A DNA stretch of 64,000 bases. It comes from Sphingobium sp. AS12. GTDB taxonomy: Bacteria; Pseudomonadota; Alphaproteobacteria; Sphingomonadales; Sphingomonadaceae. The notes under the pieces are model-generated. The model made no database searches, was not told the DNA's origin, and was given only the letters and a program-made list of their open reading frames with translations. The stretch spans positions 248,001 to 312,000 of the forward strand of contig NZ_JAHRGM010000035.1 of NCBI RefSeq assembly GCF_019097845.1, read 5' to 3'. Below are positions 36,135 to 47,747 of the stretch, piece by piece. Made by a program: the position numbers and the translations under genes. Each line of letters opens with the position of its first letter. The first letter of the stretch is position 1.

Positions 36135-39100
36135 TTACGCGCCCGGATGCCTGAAGCGCAGGTCCAGCGTCATCGGGAACTCGCCCGCCGGTTCGGCGGC
36201 GGGCATGTCGACCGGGCCGGGGGTGTGGCCATGGTCCTGGAAACGCGCCTTGCGCCGCGCTTCGGCTTCATAGCCGTTGATCGGCAGCGTGTCATAATTG
36301 CGTCCGCCCGGATGCGCGACATGATAGACGCAGCCGCCCAGCGACCGTCCGCTCCAGCTGTCCAGCACGTCGAAGGTCAGCGGGGCATTGGCGGGCAGGT
36401 TGGGATGCATACAATTGGCCGGTGCCCATGCCTTGTAGCGCACGCCGCCGACGCCTTCGCCCGGCACCGACGTCGCCGTCATCGGCACCTGCCGCCCGTT
36501 GCAGGCAACGATATGCCGCCCGGCGATCAGGCCGGTGGCGCGGACCTGCAACCGCTCGGTCGAACTGTCGACATAGCGCACCGTGCCGCCGATCGCCCCG
36601 GTTTCGCCCAGCACATTCCAGGGTTCGAGCGCATGGCTGATCTCCAGCGCGACGCCGCCTGCGTCGACCGTGCCATGGATGGGGAAGCGGAACTGGCGCT
36701 GCGCCTCGAACCAGTTGGGATCGAAATCATAGCCCGCGCCGCGCAGGTCGGAGAGTATCTCCAGAAAGTCCGCCCAGACGAAATGGGGCAGCATGAAACG
36801 GTCATGCAGGGTCGTCCCCCAGCGCACCAGATTGCCCTGTTGCGGTTGCCGCCAGAACCACGCCGCCAGCGCCCGGATCAGCAATTGCTGCGCCAGGCTC
36901 ATCCGCGCTTCGGGCGGCATTTCAAAGCCGCGAAACTCCAGCAGGCCCAGTCGTCCGGTCGGGCCATCGGGCGAAAACATCTTGTCGATGCAGATTTCGG
37001 TGCGGTGGGTGTTACCCGTCACATCGACCAGCAGGTTGCGGAACAGCCGGTCGACCAGCCATGGCGGCGGCGACGCGCCCTCGCCCGCAAACGGGTTGGG
37101 CACCTGCGCCAGCGCGATCTCCAGCTCATAGAGGCCGTCATGCCGCGCCTCGTCAATGCGCGGTGCCTGGCTAGTCGGCCCGATGCACAGGCCTGAGAAG
37201 AGATAGGAAAGCGAAGGGTGCCGCTGCCAGTAGAGGACGAAGCTTTTGAGCAGGTCGGGCCGCCGGATGAAGGGCGAATCGTTGAGCGTCGGCCCGCCCA
37301 GCACGATATGATTGCCCCCGCCGGTGCCGACAGACCGGCCATCGACCATGAACTTGTCGGCGGTCAGGTCGCACTCGCGGGCGTAGGCGTAAAGCTGTTC
37401 GGTGATCGCCACCGTATCGTCCCAGCTGGAGGCGGGATGGACGTTCACCTCGATCACGCCGGGGTCGGGCGTCGCCTTCAACACCGCGATGCGCGGGTCG
37501 GGCGGGGGCGAATAGCCTTCGATCCGCACCGGAATCCGCAGCGCCTCGGCCGCCGCCTCGACTTCCGCGATCAGCTCCAGATAATCTTCCAGCGCCTGCA
37601 CCGGGGGCAGGAATACCGACAGATAATGGCCGCGCGGCTCGACCGTCACGGCGGTGCGGACAGCGCCTTCGATGATGACCTGCTCGACCCGGTCCTGCGC
37701 CGCGACCCCGCCCTCCGGCCCCGCGACCCGCTGTGATTGTTGCGCGCGCACTTCCTCAACATTGGCCTGCTGCACCACCTGCGCGCGGAAATCGGGCAGC
37801 GGTTCGCGCGGTTCGCTCGTGTCGCGCGGGTGGATATAGGGATAGTCCGATGGCGGCACATAGGGCAGCGACCCCAGCGGCAGGCGGTAACCCAGCGCAG
37901 AATCCCCCGGCACCGCGAACAATTTGCCGCGCCGCAATTGCCAGATTTCGCTCTGCCAGCGAGGCTTTGCGACTTGGCTCTGCCAGCGCTGCACCGGCAG
38001 CACATAGCCGACCGGCTGGTCCAGCCCGCGCTCGAACGTCTTGACCATCCGCGCGCGCGCTTCGGGGTCGCTGATCTTGGGATCGTTGGTGGTGGCGTTG
38101 ATCGGCAGTTCGGATTCCTTGATCGACCAGACCGCCGGGTCCTCGAACACCGCATGGGTATATTCGTCGGAAAAGCCCATATTGGCCGCCATATGGCCTA
38201 GGAACGCGCGGGCATCGTCGGGCGTCACCATGCGCGCGCCGTCGGGCGCATCGTCAGGCGCGATCAAGCTGTCGTCGCGCCAGATCGGCGTGCCGTCCGT
38301 CCGCCAATAGACCGCATAGGCCCAGCGCGGCAGGCTTTCGCCCGGATACCATTTGCCCTGCCCATGATGCAGCAGCCCGCCCGGCGCAAAGGACGCGCGC
38401 AGCTTGCGGATCAGCCGGTCGGCATAGGCGGCCTTGGTCGGGCCGACCGCATCGCCATTCCATTCGCCCGCATCGCCGCCATCCACCGCCACGAAGGTCG
38501 GCTCGCCGCCAATGGTCAGCCGCATGTCCTGCGCGGCCAAATCCGCGTCGACCTTTGCCCCCAGCGCCATCACCGCGTCCCAGCGCTTGTCGGTGAAGGG
38601 CTTGGTGATCCGCACCGCTTCGGCAATGCGGCTGACGGTCATCGCGAAATCGAAATCGACCTCGGCGGGTTCGGCCATGCCGCTGATCGGCGCGGCGGAC
38701 TTGTAGTGCGGCGTCGCGCACAGCGGAATATGCCCTTCGCCTGCAAACATGCCGCTGGTCGCGTCCAGCGCCACCCAGCCCGCGCCCGGCACATAGGCCT
38801 CCGCCCAGGCGTGCAGGTCAACAACGTCCTGGCTAACCCCTTTCGGCCCCTCGATCGGCTCGACGTCAGCGACCAGCTGGATCGAATAGCCCGACACGAA
38901 CCGCGCGGCAAAGCCCAGCCGCCGCAGCAATTGCACCAGCAGCCAGGCCGAATCGCGGCACGATCCGGTGCCGATCTCCAGCGTCTCCTCCGGCGTCTGC
39001 ACGCCCGCCTCCATGCGGATGACATAGCCCACCTGCTGTTGCAGGCGGCGGTTCACCTCGACCAGGAAATCGACGGTGCGGCTCTGGTAACCGGCATATT

Positions 39101-39494
39101 GATCCACCATCGTCTCGAACAGCGGCCCTTGCGGCTCGACATCGAAATAGGCGGCCAGATCGGTTTTCAGCTGATCGTCATAGGCGAAGGGGTAATTTTC
39201 CGCGTACGGCTCCACAAAGAAATCGAACGGGTTGATGATATCCAGATCGGCCAGCAGGTCGACCTCGATACTGAAATGATCGACTGGCTCTGGAAACACG
39301 ACCCGCGCCAGCCAGTTGCCGTGCGGGTCTTGCTGCCAGTTCAGGAAATGCCCCGCCGGCTCTATCTTAAGCGCATAATTGGGCACCTTGGTCCGGCTGT
39401 GCGGCGCGGGGCGCAGGCGGATGACCTGTGGGCCAAGCCGGATCGGACGGCTGTAGCGATAGGCGGTGCGGTGGTGGAGCGCGGCTTTGAGCAT
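36135..39494 (-). CDS. Large transglutaminase-DUF2126 protein
   Basis: A very large (1119-residue) cytoplasmic protein. The first 270 residues are a transglutaminase module with N-terminal beta domain ([20 protein letters not shown]) and triad Cys179 ([10 protein letters not shown]), His228 (DLHAWAE) and Asp244 (ALDATSG). The remainder is DUF2126, with motifs such as [49 protein letters not shown] and [15 protein letters not shown]. Published comparative genomics relates DUF2126 to glutamine-synthetase-like amidoligases. It is first in the operon. The ATG giving [10 protein letters not shown] is preferred over a TTG four codons earlier. Confidence 0.9.
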   Translation of the reverse strand: MLKAALHHRTAYRYSRPIRLGPQVIRLRPAPHSRTKVPNYALKIEPAGHFLNWQQDPHGNWLARVVFPEPVDHFSIEVDLLADLDIINPFDFFVEPYAENYPFAYDDQLKTDLAAYFDVEPQGPLFETMVDQYAGYQSRTVDFLVEVNRRLQQQVGYVIRMEAGVQTPEETLEIGTGSCRDSAWLLVQLLRRLGFAARFVSGYSIQLVADVEPIEGPKGVSQDVVDLHAWAEAYVPGAGWVALDATSGMFAGEGHIPLCATPHYKSAAPISGMAEPAEVDFDFAMTVSRIAEAVRITKPFTDKRWDAVMALGAKVDADLAAQDMRLTIGGEPTFVAVDGGDAGEWNGDAVGPTKAAYADRLIRKLRASFAPGGLLHHGQGKWYPGESLPRWAYAVYWRTDGTPIWRDDSLIAPDDAPDGARMVTPDDARAFLGHMAANMGFSDEYTHAVFEDPAVWSIKESELPINATTNDPKISDPEARARMVKTFERGLDQPVGYVLPVQRWQSQVAKPRWQSEIWQLRRGKLFAVPGDSALGYRLPLGSLPYVPPSDYPYIHPRDTSEPREPLPDFRAQVVQQANVEEVRAQQSQRVAGPEGGVAAQDRVEQVIIEGAVRTAVTVEPRGHYLSVFLPPVQALEDYLELIAEVEAAAEALRIPVRIEGYSPPPDPRIAVLKATPDPGVIEVNVHPASSWDDTVAITEQLYAYARECDLTADKFMVDGRSVGTGGGNHIVLGGPTLNDSPFIRRPDLLKSFVLYWQRHPSLSYLFSGLCIGPTSQAPRIDEARHDGLYELEIALAQVPNPFAGEGASPPPWLVDRLFRNLLVDVTGNTHRTEICIDKMFSPDGPTGRLGLLEFRGFEMPPEARMSLAQQLLIRALAAWFWRQPQQGNLVRWGTTLHDRFMLPHFVWADFLEILSDLRGAGYDFDPNWFEAQRQFRFPIHGTVDAGGVALEISHALEPWNVLGETGAIGGTVRYVDSSTERLQVRATGLIAGRHIVACNGRQVPMTATSVPGEGVGGVRYKAWAPANCMHPNLPANAPLTFDVLDSWSGRSLGGCVYHVAHPGGRNYDTLPINGYEAEARRKARFQDHGHTPGPVDMPAAEPAGEFPMTLDLRFRHPGA

Positions 39495-39637
39495 GGCGCG
39501 GATCAAACGCTACCCCCTGTTGCAATGCAATATGCAAATGATTTGGCGGGCAAAGAATCTGCGCGGACACGGCCCGCCCCGGCGATGCAGCGACAAGCCA
39601 CTGGACCGCGCACGCCAAAGTCCTTACCGTCCCCGCC

Positions 39638-39730
39638 ATCCCCGGGGGACCGTCCGCAGACGGTTGAGAGGCGGCTTTGTGGCCGCGACCCGCTGAACCT
39701 GATCCGGCTAACACCGGCGTAGGGAGGGTA
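39638..39730 (+). promoter_or_regulatory. TPP riboswitch (THI element)
   Basis: The thiamine-pyrophosphate aptamer consensus is easily read: GGTTGAGAG (the CUGAGA pyrimidine-sensor region, with U in place of C) and then ACCCGCTGAACCTGATCCGG, CTAACACCGGCGTAGGGAGG. It ends about 56 bases before the thiC start, near GGAGAG of the ribosome site, so control by access to the ribosome site or early termination is expected. It faces away from the divergent DUF2126 operon. Confidence 0.95.
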
Positions 39731-39782
39731 AGCGCGCACTCACACCGCCCGCATTCTCTCTCTTTCGCTGCAAGGAGAGTGA

Positions 39783-42597
<2,815 letters not shown>

Positions 42598-42608
42598 TCA
42601 ATTTCCGC

Positions 42609-42875
42609 TCAATAATGATACCGGCAACTCAGCACTTCCAGCGCCTGCGTCTCGCCCGATCCGCTCACCCGATAGACCAGGCGATGCTCGCCCGTGATCC
42701 GCCGTGACCACCAGCCGGTCAGATTCTGTCGCAAGGGTTCGGGCTTGCCTGTGCCACGAAAGGGATCGCGCATACATTCGCCGATCAGCGCGTTGATCCG
42801 CTCCAGCACCTTGCGATCTTCCGCAGCCCAGGCGACATAATCGCGCCAGCTATCGGCCCGGAAGACGATCTTCAC
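42609..42875 (-). CDS. Txe/YoeB family toxin
   Basis: Ribosome-dependent mRNA interferase of the RelE superfamily, 88 residues. Family residues are visible: KPEPLRQNLTGWWSRRITGE, EHRLVYRV and the C-terminal VLSCRYHY, with Glu, Arg and His expected in catalysis. It overlaps the antitoxin gene by four bases (ATGA), as is standard for yefM-yoeB operons. Confidence 0.93.
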   Translation of the reverse strand: MKIVFRADSWRDYVAWAAEDRKVLERINALIGECMRDPFRGTGKPEPLRQNLTGWWSRRITGEHRLVYRVSGSGETQALEVLSCRYHY

Positions 42876-43126
42876 GGCGCGATCAACTCATGCTCCTCGC
42901 CAAGCCCGGCATCGAGTTCCGCGATGCCATCCAGCAGATGCCTGGCATTGGCGGGCGATGCCAGAAGGTGCAGGGTCTCCTGCATTCCTTCCCATTCGCT
43001 CTCTGAAATCATCACCACGCCCTCGCCTTTGGGCCGCACGATCTGGATCGGCGCTCGGTCGGCAACGACCCGGTCGAGCACGGCCTTGAGGTTGGCGCGG
43101 GTTTCGGAAACGCTGACTGTCTGCAT
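42872..43126 (-). CDS. YefM/Phd family antitoxin
   Basis: An 84-residue antitoxin that binds the operon promoter through its N-terminal half (MQTVSVSETRANLKAVLDRV, the Phd/YefM fold) and wraps the toxin with its C-terminal half. The upstream in-frame extension to a GTG-like start is rejected because the family begins at this Met and direct repeats lie within the extension. It is divergent from a second antitoxin gene with 74 bases between their starts. Confidence 0.92.
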   Translation of the reverse strand: MQTVSVSETRANLKAVLDRVVADRAPIQIVRPKGEGVVMISESEWEGMQETLHLLASPANARHLLDGIAELDAGLGEEHELIAP

Positions 43127-43134
43127 GGGAAATA

Positions 43135-43155
43135 TGTACCAAATTTTGTACCAAA
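43135..43155. promoter_or_regulatory. Candidate antitoxin operator direct repeat
   Basis: TGTACCAAA-TTT-TGTACCAAA repeats a 9-base unit with a 12-base period, 9 bases upstream of the yefM-like start on its own side. It contains TGTAC, similar to the TGTACA core bound by YefM. It is likely the autoregulatory site of the yefM-yoeB module. Confidence 0.55.
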
Positions 43156-43200
43156 TCGCAAGAAGATTGCAAACGCTATCTCCCATGTTATAACCCACGT

Positions 43201-43428
43201 ATGAACGCGCCTCTCAAAATCACCAAGATCGGCAACAGCGCCGGGGTCATCCTGCCCAAGGAGTTGCTGGCGCAGTTGCGGGTTGGGCCGGGCGACATGC
43301 TCTATGTCACGCAGGCGCCCGACGGCATCCGGCTGACCGCCGCCGACCCGGATTTCGGGGCCAAAATGGACCTGGCCGAACAGATTATGCGGGAAGATCG
43401 CGATATATTGCGCGTTCTGGCGAAGTAA
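43201..43428 (+). CDS. AbrB/MazE-type antitoxin
   Basis: A 75-residue swapped-hairpin AbrB-fold protein; the motif KITKIGNSAGVILPKELLAQ is typical of MazE/SpoVT-like DNA-binding antitoxins. The C-terminal tail (DLAEQIMREDRDILRVLAK) would bind the toxin. It lies 6 bases before a Doc-family toxin gene. Phd is the classical partner of Doc, so this is the alternative AbrB-Doc pairing. Confidence 0.9.
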   Translation: MNAPLKITKIGNSAGVILPKELLAQLRVGPGDMLYVTQAPDGIRLTAADPDFGAKMDLAEQIMREDRDILRVLAK

Positions 43429-43434
43429 GCGCGC

Positions 43435-43842
43435 ATGGCTGATCCCGATGGGGACCGGCGCGAACCGGTCTGGATCGAAAAGTCCGTGGCGCTGGCGATT
43501 CATGATCGCCAGCTGGCCGAACATGGCGGTGGCACCGGTGTGCGCGATGACGGGTTGCTGGAATCGGGGCTGGCCCGTCCGCTCAACCAATGGGCTTATG
43601 GCGAGAATGATCCTTGTCAGCTGGCCGCGGCCTATGCGTTCGGCATCGTCCGCAACCATCCCTTTGTCGATGGCAACAAGCGCACCGGCTGGGTACTGGC
43701 GCGCCTGTTCCTGGCGCTCAATCAGGTTGCGTTGACCTTCGATCCGACCGACGCCACCCGCACGATGATCGCCTTTGCCGCCGGCAATCTCACCGAAACC
43801 GACCTGGCCGACTGGTTCCGCCAGCATATCGCCGCCGCCTGA
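43435..43842 (+). CDS. doc: Doc (death-on-curing) family Fic toxin
   Basis: A 135-residue Fic-fold protein. The motif HPFVDGNKR is at residues 75-83, with the catalytic-type His and phosphate-binding loop. Classical Doc has Ala at the Gly position of the loop (DANKR) and acts as a kinase on EF-Tu; the Gly here is closer to AMP-transferring Fic proteins. The toxin follows the AbrB-like antitoxin and is likely neutralised by it. The final helix ends AAA. Confidence 0.91.
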   Translation: MADPDGDRREPVWIEKSVALAIHDRQLAEHGGGTGVRDDGLLESGLARPLNQWAYGENDPCQLAAAYAFGIVRNHPFVDGNKRTGWVLARLFLALNQVALTFDPTDATRTMIAFAAGNLTETDLADWFRQHIAAA

Positions 43843-43978
43843 AGCCCGCGCCTTAAGCCCACACCTGTCCTACTGCGCCGGTTGCTGATAATATCGCCCC
43901 GGCTCCTTCCCACCGTCTGCTTTCCCTGCCCCGACAGCGCACCCCTGCGCTGGTCGCCCGCTGACTTTGCATGAAATT

Positions 43979-44080
43979 CCCATGCGCGACATGGGCGAAC
44001 TTAGCGAACTTCCGCGCGCCGATTACATCTTGCGACAATTCCCGCTGGCCCTTGCCACTATTTTGCGACAACTGCCCGCT
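43979..44080 (+). promoter_or_regulatory. Repeats upstream of the receptor-like gene
   Basis: Three structures lie in the 274-base gap before the receptor-like gene: the inverted repeat CCCATG-CGCGA-CATGGG at 43979-43995; the direct repeat GCGAACTT-A-GCGAACTT at 43995-44011; and TTGCGACAATTCCCGCT (44030) repeated as TTGCGACAACTGCCCGCT (44063), 33 bases apart. The last pair is three helical turns apart and could be regulator sites or tandem promoter elements. No small gene is supported in this gap. Confidence 0.45.
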
Positions 44081-44116
44081 AGAGGAGAGGCAAGATATTT
44101 GTCCGGGGGTAAATGC

Positions 44117-46876
44117 GTGCGCCGATCCGCTTCGTTCGTCCTGTTTTCGCTGATGCTGGGGGCCGCGCCCGGCGCGTTGATGGCGCAGGTTGCGCCACAG
44201 GCTGCCCCGCAGATGGACGATGGCGAGGAAATCATCGTCACCGGCCAGCCGCAGCGCGGCGCGGTGCTGGGCAATATCGAACCGGAACAGCAGCTCAGCG
44301 GCGCGGACGTCCGCGCGCTGGGCGTCACCTCCATCTCCGAACTGCTCACCGAATTGTCGCCCCAGACCAACGGATCGCCCGTCGTTCTGCTCAACGGCAA
44401 GCGGATTTCCAGCTTCTCGGAAATTTCCGACCTGCCCTCCGAAGCGGTCGCGCGGGTCGATATCCTGCCCGAACAGGTCGCGCTCTCCTATGGCTATACC
44501 CCGACGCAAAAGGTGGTCAACATCGTCCTGCGCCAGCGCTTCCGCGCCGAAAGCATCGACCTGCGCGGTGGCACCACTACCGATGGCGGCCGCGACAATG
44601 GCCAGGCGGAGGGCGGTTTCCTGCGCATCCAGGGCGACAATCGCTTCACCCTGAACGTCAAATATAGCCGCGCCGCGCAATTGCTGGAAAGCGAGCGCGA
44701 CATCGTCAACACCGGCAGCTCCCGCGTCACCGCCACCACACGCGGCGCGGAAATCGACCCGGCGCTCTCCGCGCTGGCAGGCGCGACGGTGACCCAGACC
44801 GGCATCCCCGCCAGCGCCGCGACGGCCCTGCCGACCCTCGCCAGCTTCGTCCCCGGCACCACTGCCACCGAAGCGAGCGACCTCACTCCCTATCGCACGC
44901 TCAGCCCCGCGACCGAAAATTTCAGCGCCAACGCCACCCTCGCCCGCGCTCTGGGCGGCGTGTCGGCGACGATCAACGGGCGGGTCGAATTGTCCGACAG
45001 CGACTCGCTGCAAGGCCTCTCACAAGCCGCGCTGACCCTGCCCGCGGCCAGCCCCTTCTCCCCCTTCGCCAATGACGTTGCCCTGTCCCGCTATCTGATC
45101 CAGCCCGGCGCGCTGGGGCAGCAGGTGCGCGGCACGACGGCGCATCTGGGCGTCACGCTGAACGGGCGGCTGGGGGGCAGCTGGCAATGGTCCTTCACCG
45201 GCAACGGCGACCTGTCGATCACCCGCACCCGCACCGACCGGGGCGTGGCGACCGGCGCGATCCAGGCGGCGCTTGATGCTGGCGACGCCAGCGTCAATCC
45301 CTATGCCAGCTTCGCGCCCGACCTTCTCGCCACCCGCCTGACCGACCGCGCAAGGGCGAAGTCGCAGGCGGTGCAAGGCGACCTGCTGGTCAGCGGCGCA
45401 CTGTTCGACCTGCCAGCCGGGCAGGCGATGACGTCCGTGCGCATCGGCGCATCGGCCAACGGCTTTGAAAGCCGCTCCACCCGCGCCGGAATCGAAAGCC
45501 GGTCCGACTATAGCCGGGAGATTGCCAGCGGTCAGGTCAGCCTCGACCTGCCGCTCACCAGCCGGTCGCGCGACGTGTTGGGCGCAGTCGGCGATATTGG
45601 CGTGAACCTGAACCTCGCCGCGCAGCAGCTTTCCGACTTCGGCACCCTCTCGACGATTGGCTATGGCCTGCGCTGGCAACCGGTCAAGGCGGTACAATTG
45701 CTGATGTCCGCCAATCAGGATCGCGCCGCGCCGACCGGCACGCAGATCACCGATCCGCTGATCGCCACCCCCAATGTCACCGTGTTCGACTATGCGACCG
45801 GGCAAAGTGTGTTCGTCACCCAGCTGTCGGGCGGCAATGCGTCCCTGCGCGAAAGCGTGCGCGACCAGTTCCGCCTCGGCGCCACGATCAAGCCGTTCGA
45901 CAAGCCCAATCTGACGTTGACCGCCACCTATCTGAACAGCCGGACCAGCAACCCGATCGCGGCCTTCCCGTCGCCGACCCCGGCGATTGAGGCGGCCTTC
46001 CCCCAGCGCTTCCTGCGCGATGCCGACGGCAATCTGCTCCAGATCGACACCCGCCCGACCAACTTTCTGCGCTCGCAAAGCGAACAGCTCCGCTGGGGCT
46101 TTGACCTGTCGATCCCGCTTAAATCGCACATCCAGAAAGTGGTTGAAGCCTGGCGCGCGGCGGGCGGCAAGCAGGAGGATCGACCGCCCGAATTGCAGGC
46201 CTTGTTCGGCAATCGCCAGCCCCGACCCGAAGGCGCTCGCCCGCCCGGCGAAGGCGGTGACCGCCCCCGCGGCGAGGGTGGCATGGGCGCTGGCGGCGAT
46301 CGACCGCGTGGTCCCGGCGGTGGTGGCTTTGGCGGCCCGCGTGGCCCGGGCGGCGGAGGCGGGCGGCTGAGCTTCAGCCTCTATCACACCTGGCACCTGA
46401 CCGAGAGCATCACCATCGCGCCCGGCGTGCCGCAATTGAACCTGTTGGATGGCGACGCGACTGGATCGTCAGGCGGCCAGCCGCGTCATGAGCTGGAGGG
46501 GCGGATCGGTTACATGAATAACGGCATCGGCGCGCGGCTGGGCGTCGATTGGGAAAGCGGCACCCACGTCGATGGTGCGCTTGGGGGTGCGTCGCGGCTC
46601 GACTTTGGCAGTCTGGCGACGGTCAATCTGCGCCTGTTCGCCAATCTGGGGCAGATGCCGCAACTGGTGAAATCCGTACCCTTCCTGCGCGGCGCGCGGC
46701 TGTCGATCGGCATCGACAATATCTTCAACCAGCGCCGAGAGGTGACTGACGCAACCGGCATGACGCCGCTGCGCTACCAGCAGGATTATCTCGACCCGCT
46801 GGGCCGCGCGGTGACGATAAGCTTCCGCAAGCTCTTCTTCCCCAATTTTGCCGCCAACAATCGACCACGTAGTTAA
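44117..46876 (+). CDS. TonB-dependent receptor-like outer-membrane protein with Gly/Arg-rich insert
   Basis: From a GTG start with GGGGGT upstream, the 919-residue protein has a signal peptide (MRRSASFVLFSLMLGAAPGA), then GEEIIVTGQPQRGAVLGNI and a plug-like domain (LNGKRISSFSEISDLPSEAV, VDILPEQVALSYGYTPTQKV). The rest is a large beta barrel ending in SFRKLFFPNFAANNRPRS. Within the barrel (about 690-745) is an insert of PEGARPPGEGG and RGPGGGGFGGPRGPGGGGG repeats. The ATG 50 codons earlier would place control repeats in the coding part and is rejected. A substrate is not evident; there is no transporter next to it. Confidence 0.82.
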   Translation: MRRSASFVLFSLMLGAAPGALMAQVAPQAAPQMDDGEEIIVTGQPQRGAVLGNIEPEQQLSGADVRALGVTSISELLTELSPQTNGSPVVLLNGKRISSFSEISDLPSEAVARVDILPEQVALSYGYTPTQKVVNIVLRQRFRAESIDLRGGTTTDGGRDNGQAEGGFLRIQGDNRFTLNVKYSRAAQLLESERDIVNTGSSRVTATTRGAEIDPALSALAGATVTQTGIPASAATALPTLASFVPGTTATEASDLTPYRTLSPATENFSANATLARALGGVSATINGRVELSDSDSLQGLSQAALTLPAASPFSPFANDVALSRYLIQPGALGQQVRGTTAHLGVTLNGRLGGSWQWSFTGNGDLSITRTRTDRGVATGAIQAALDAGDASVNPYASFAPDLLATRLTDRARAKSQAVQGDLLVSGALFDLPAGQAMTSVRIGASANGFESRSTRAGIESRSDYSREIASGQVSLDLPLTSRSRDVLGAVGDIGVNLNLAAQQLSDFGTLSTIGYGLRWQPVKAVQLLMSANQDRAAPTGTQITDPLIATPNVTVFDYATGQSVFVTQLSGGNASLRESVRDQFRLGATIKPFDKPNLTLTATYLNSRTSNPIAAFPSPTPAIEAAFPQRFLRDADGNLLQIDTRPTNFLRSQSEQLRWGFDLSIPLKSHIQKVVEAWRAAGGKQEDRPPELQALFGNRQPRPEGARPPGEGGDRPRGEGGMGAGGDRPRGPGGGGFGGPRGPGGGGGRLSFSLYHTWHLTESITIAPGVPQLNLLDGDATGSSGGQPRHELEGRIGYMNNGIGARLGVDWESGTHVDGALGGASRLDFGSLATVNLRLFANLGQMPQLVKSVPFLRGARLSIGIDNIFNQRREVTDATGMTPLRYQQDYLDPLGRAVTISFRKLFFPNFAANNRPRS

Positions 46877-46952
46877 ATTGCTGTTAGCCACGCCTAAAGC
46901 ATGATGACCCCCGGTCGTTATGATGTTCATAAACAGTTCGGGGAGACGGCAG

Positions 46953-47375
46953 ATGAAGCCTATCAGAATTGTGGTGGTCGATGATTCGCTCACCATCCGT
47001 GCGATGATCGAAACCCTGCTCGAACGCGACCGCCGGGTCGAGGTGGTGGGCATCGCCCGCGACGGGGTGGAAGCGATCGAGATGATCCGGGCCGAAAAGC
47101 CCGACGTGGTGACGCTCGACATCGCCATGCCTGGTAAGGACGGCATGACGATATTGGACGAGATCATGGACATGGAACCATGCCCGGTGATCATGTTGTC
47201 CAGCCTGATGCGTGATGGCGCGCCGATTGTCGCCGAAGCGATGGACCGGGGGGCGGCTGCCTGCTTCAACAAGGCGATGATCGTGCGCGAAGCGACCCGC
47301 TTCGTGACGCTGATCAAGAGCGTGGCACGCGGCCTTATCGAGGCGGAAGCAGAACCGGTGGCGATCGCCGCCTGA
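46953..47375 (+). CDS. Single-domain response regulator (CheY/CheB-receiver type)
   Basis: A receiver domain of 140 residues without an output domain. The acidic pocket is Asp10-Asp11, the phosphorylation site is Asp56 (TLDIAMP), the switch Ser lies in MLSSLM and Lys107 in FNKAM. It most resembles the receiver half of CheB. A Glu/Ala-rich tail follows. A GGGGAG lies upstream of the ATG. No kinase is adjacent; a c-di-GMP protein is encoded nearby on the other strand. Confidence 0.9.
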   Translation: MKPIRIVVVDDSLTIRAMIETLLERDRRVEVVGIARDGVEAIEMIRAEKPDVVTLDIAMPGKDGMTILDEIMDMEPCPVIMLSSLMRDGAPIVAEAMDRGAAACFNKAMIVREATRFVTLIKSVARGLIEAEAEPVAIAA

Positions 47376-47395
47376 TCATAGTGCGACTAACGAAT

Positions 47396-47430
47396 TAGGG
47401 GGCAGGGGCAAATCGCTTCTGCCCCCTATT
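47396..47430 (+). terminator. Terminator after the response regulator
   Basis: The stem TAGGGGGCAG/CTGCCCCCTA with a 13-base loop is followed by TTTC, 20 bases beyond the stop codon. It also serves the convergent 65-residue gene on the other strand. Confidence 0.75.
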
Positions 47431-47441
47431 TCGTGTCCCGA

Positions 47442-47639
47442 TCAATCAGGGGTCGATGCATTGGAACTGGCCAGCGCCATGGCCTGTGCTGTGCCCGTGG
47501 CAGGCTTCACGCTCGCGTCATTGCCTGACAACATATAGGCGCTCAGCGTCGCGATGCCCAGAACCAGCGCCACCCCGATGACGGCCAACTCGTTACGACG
47601 TCCATGTCCCTTTACATCGCGATCATTTCTATCCTGCAT
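47442..47639 (-). CDS. Small single-pass membrane protein
   Basis: A 65-residue protein with a charged N terminus (MQDRNDRDVKGHGRRNE), one membrane helix (LAVIGVALVLGIATLSAYML) and a Ser/Ala-rich tail. A GGAG lies 7 bases before the ATG, which supports translation. It is not recognised beyond being membrane-anchored. It stands alone between the convergent response regulator and the GGDEF-EAL gene. Confidence 0.6.
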   Translation of the reverse strand: MQDRNDRDVKGHGRRNELAVIGVALVLGIATLSAYMLSGNDASVKPATGTAQAMALASSNASTPD

Positions 47640-47747
47640 CGGCTGTCTCCATTAGGGTATGTGCCGATCATAATCACCGCGCAGACGCGCAGTTCCGGGA
47701 TGATTTCGTGATATTTTATTGCTGGAAACGGTAGTACCGGCGACCTG

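Noticed and set aside
44023..45013. Minus-strand open frames opposite the start of the receptor-like gene
   Set aside because: Antisense to a gene with signal peptide, plug and barrel; no recognisable protein features.
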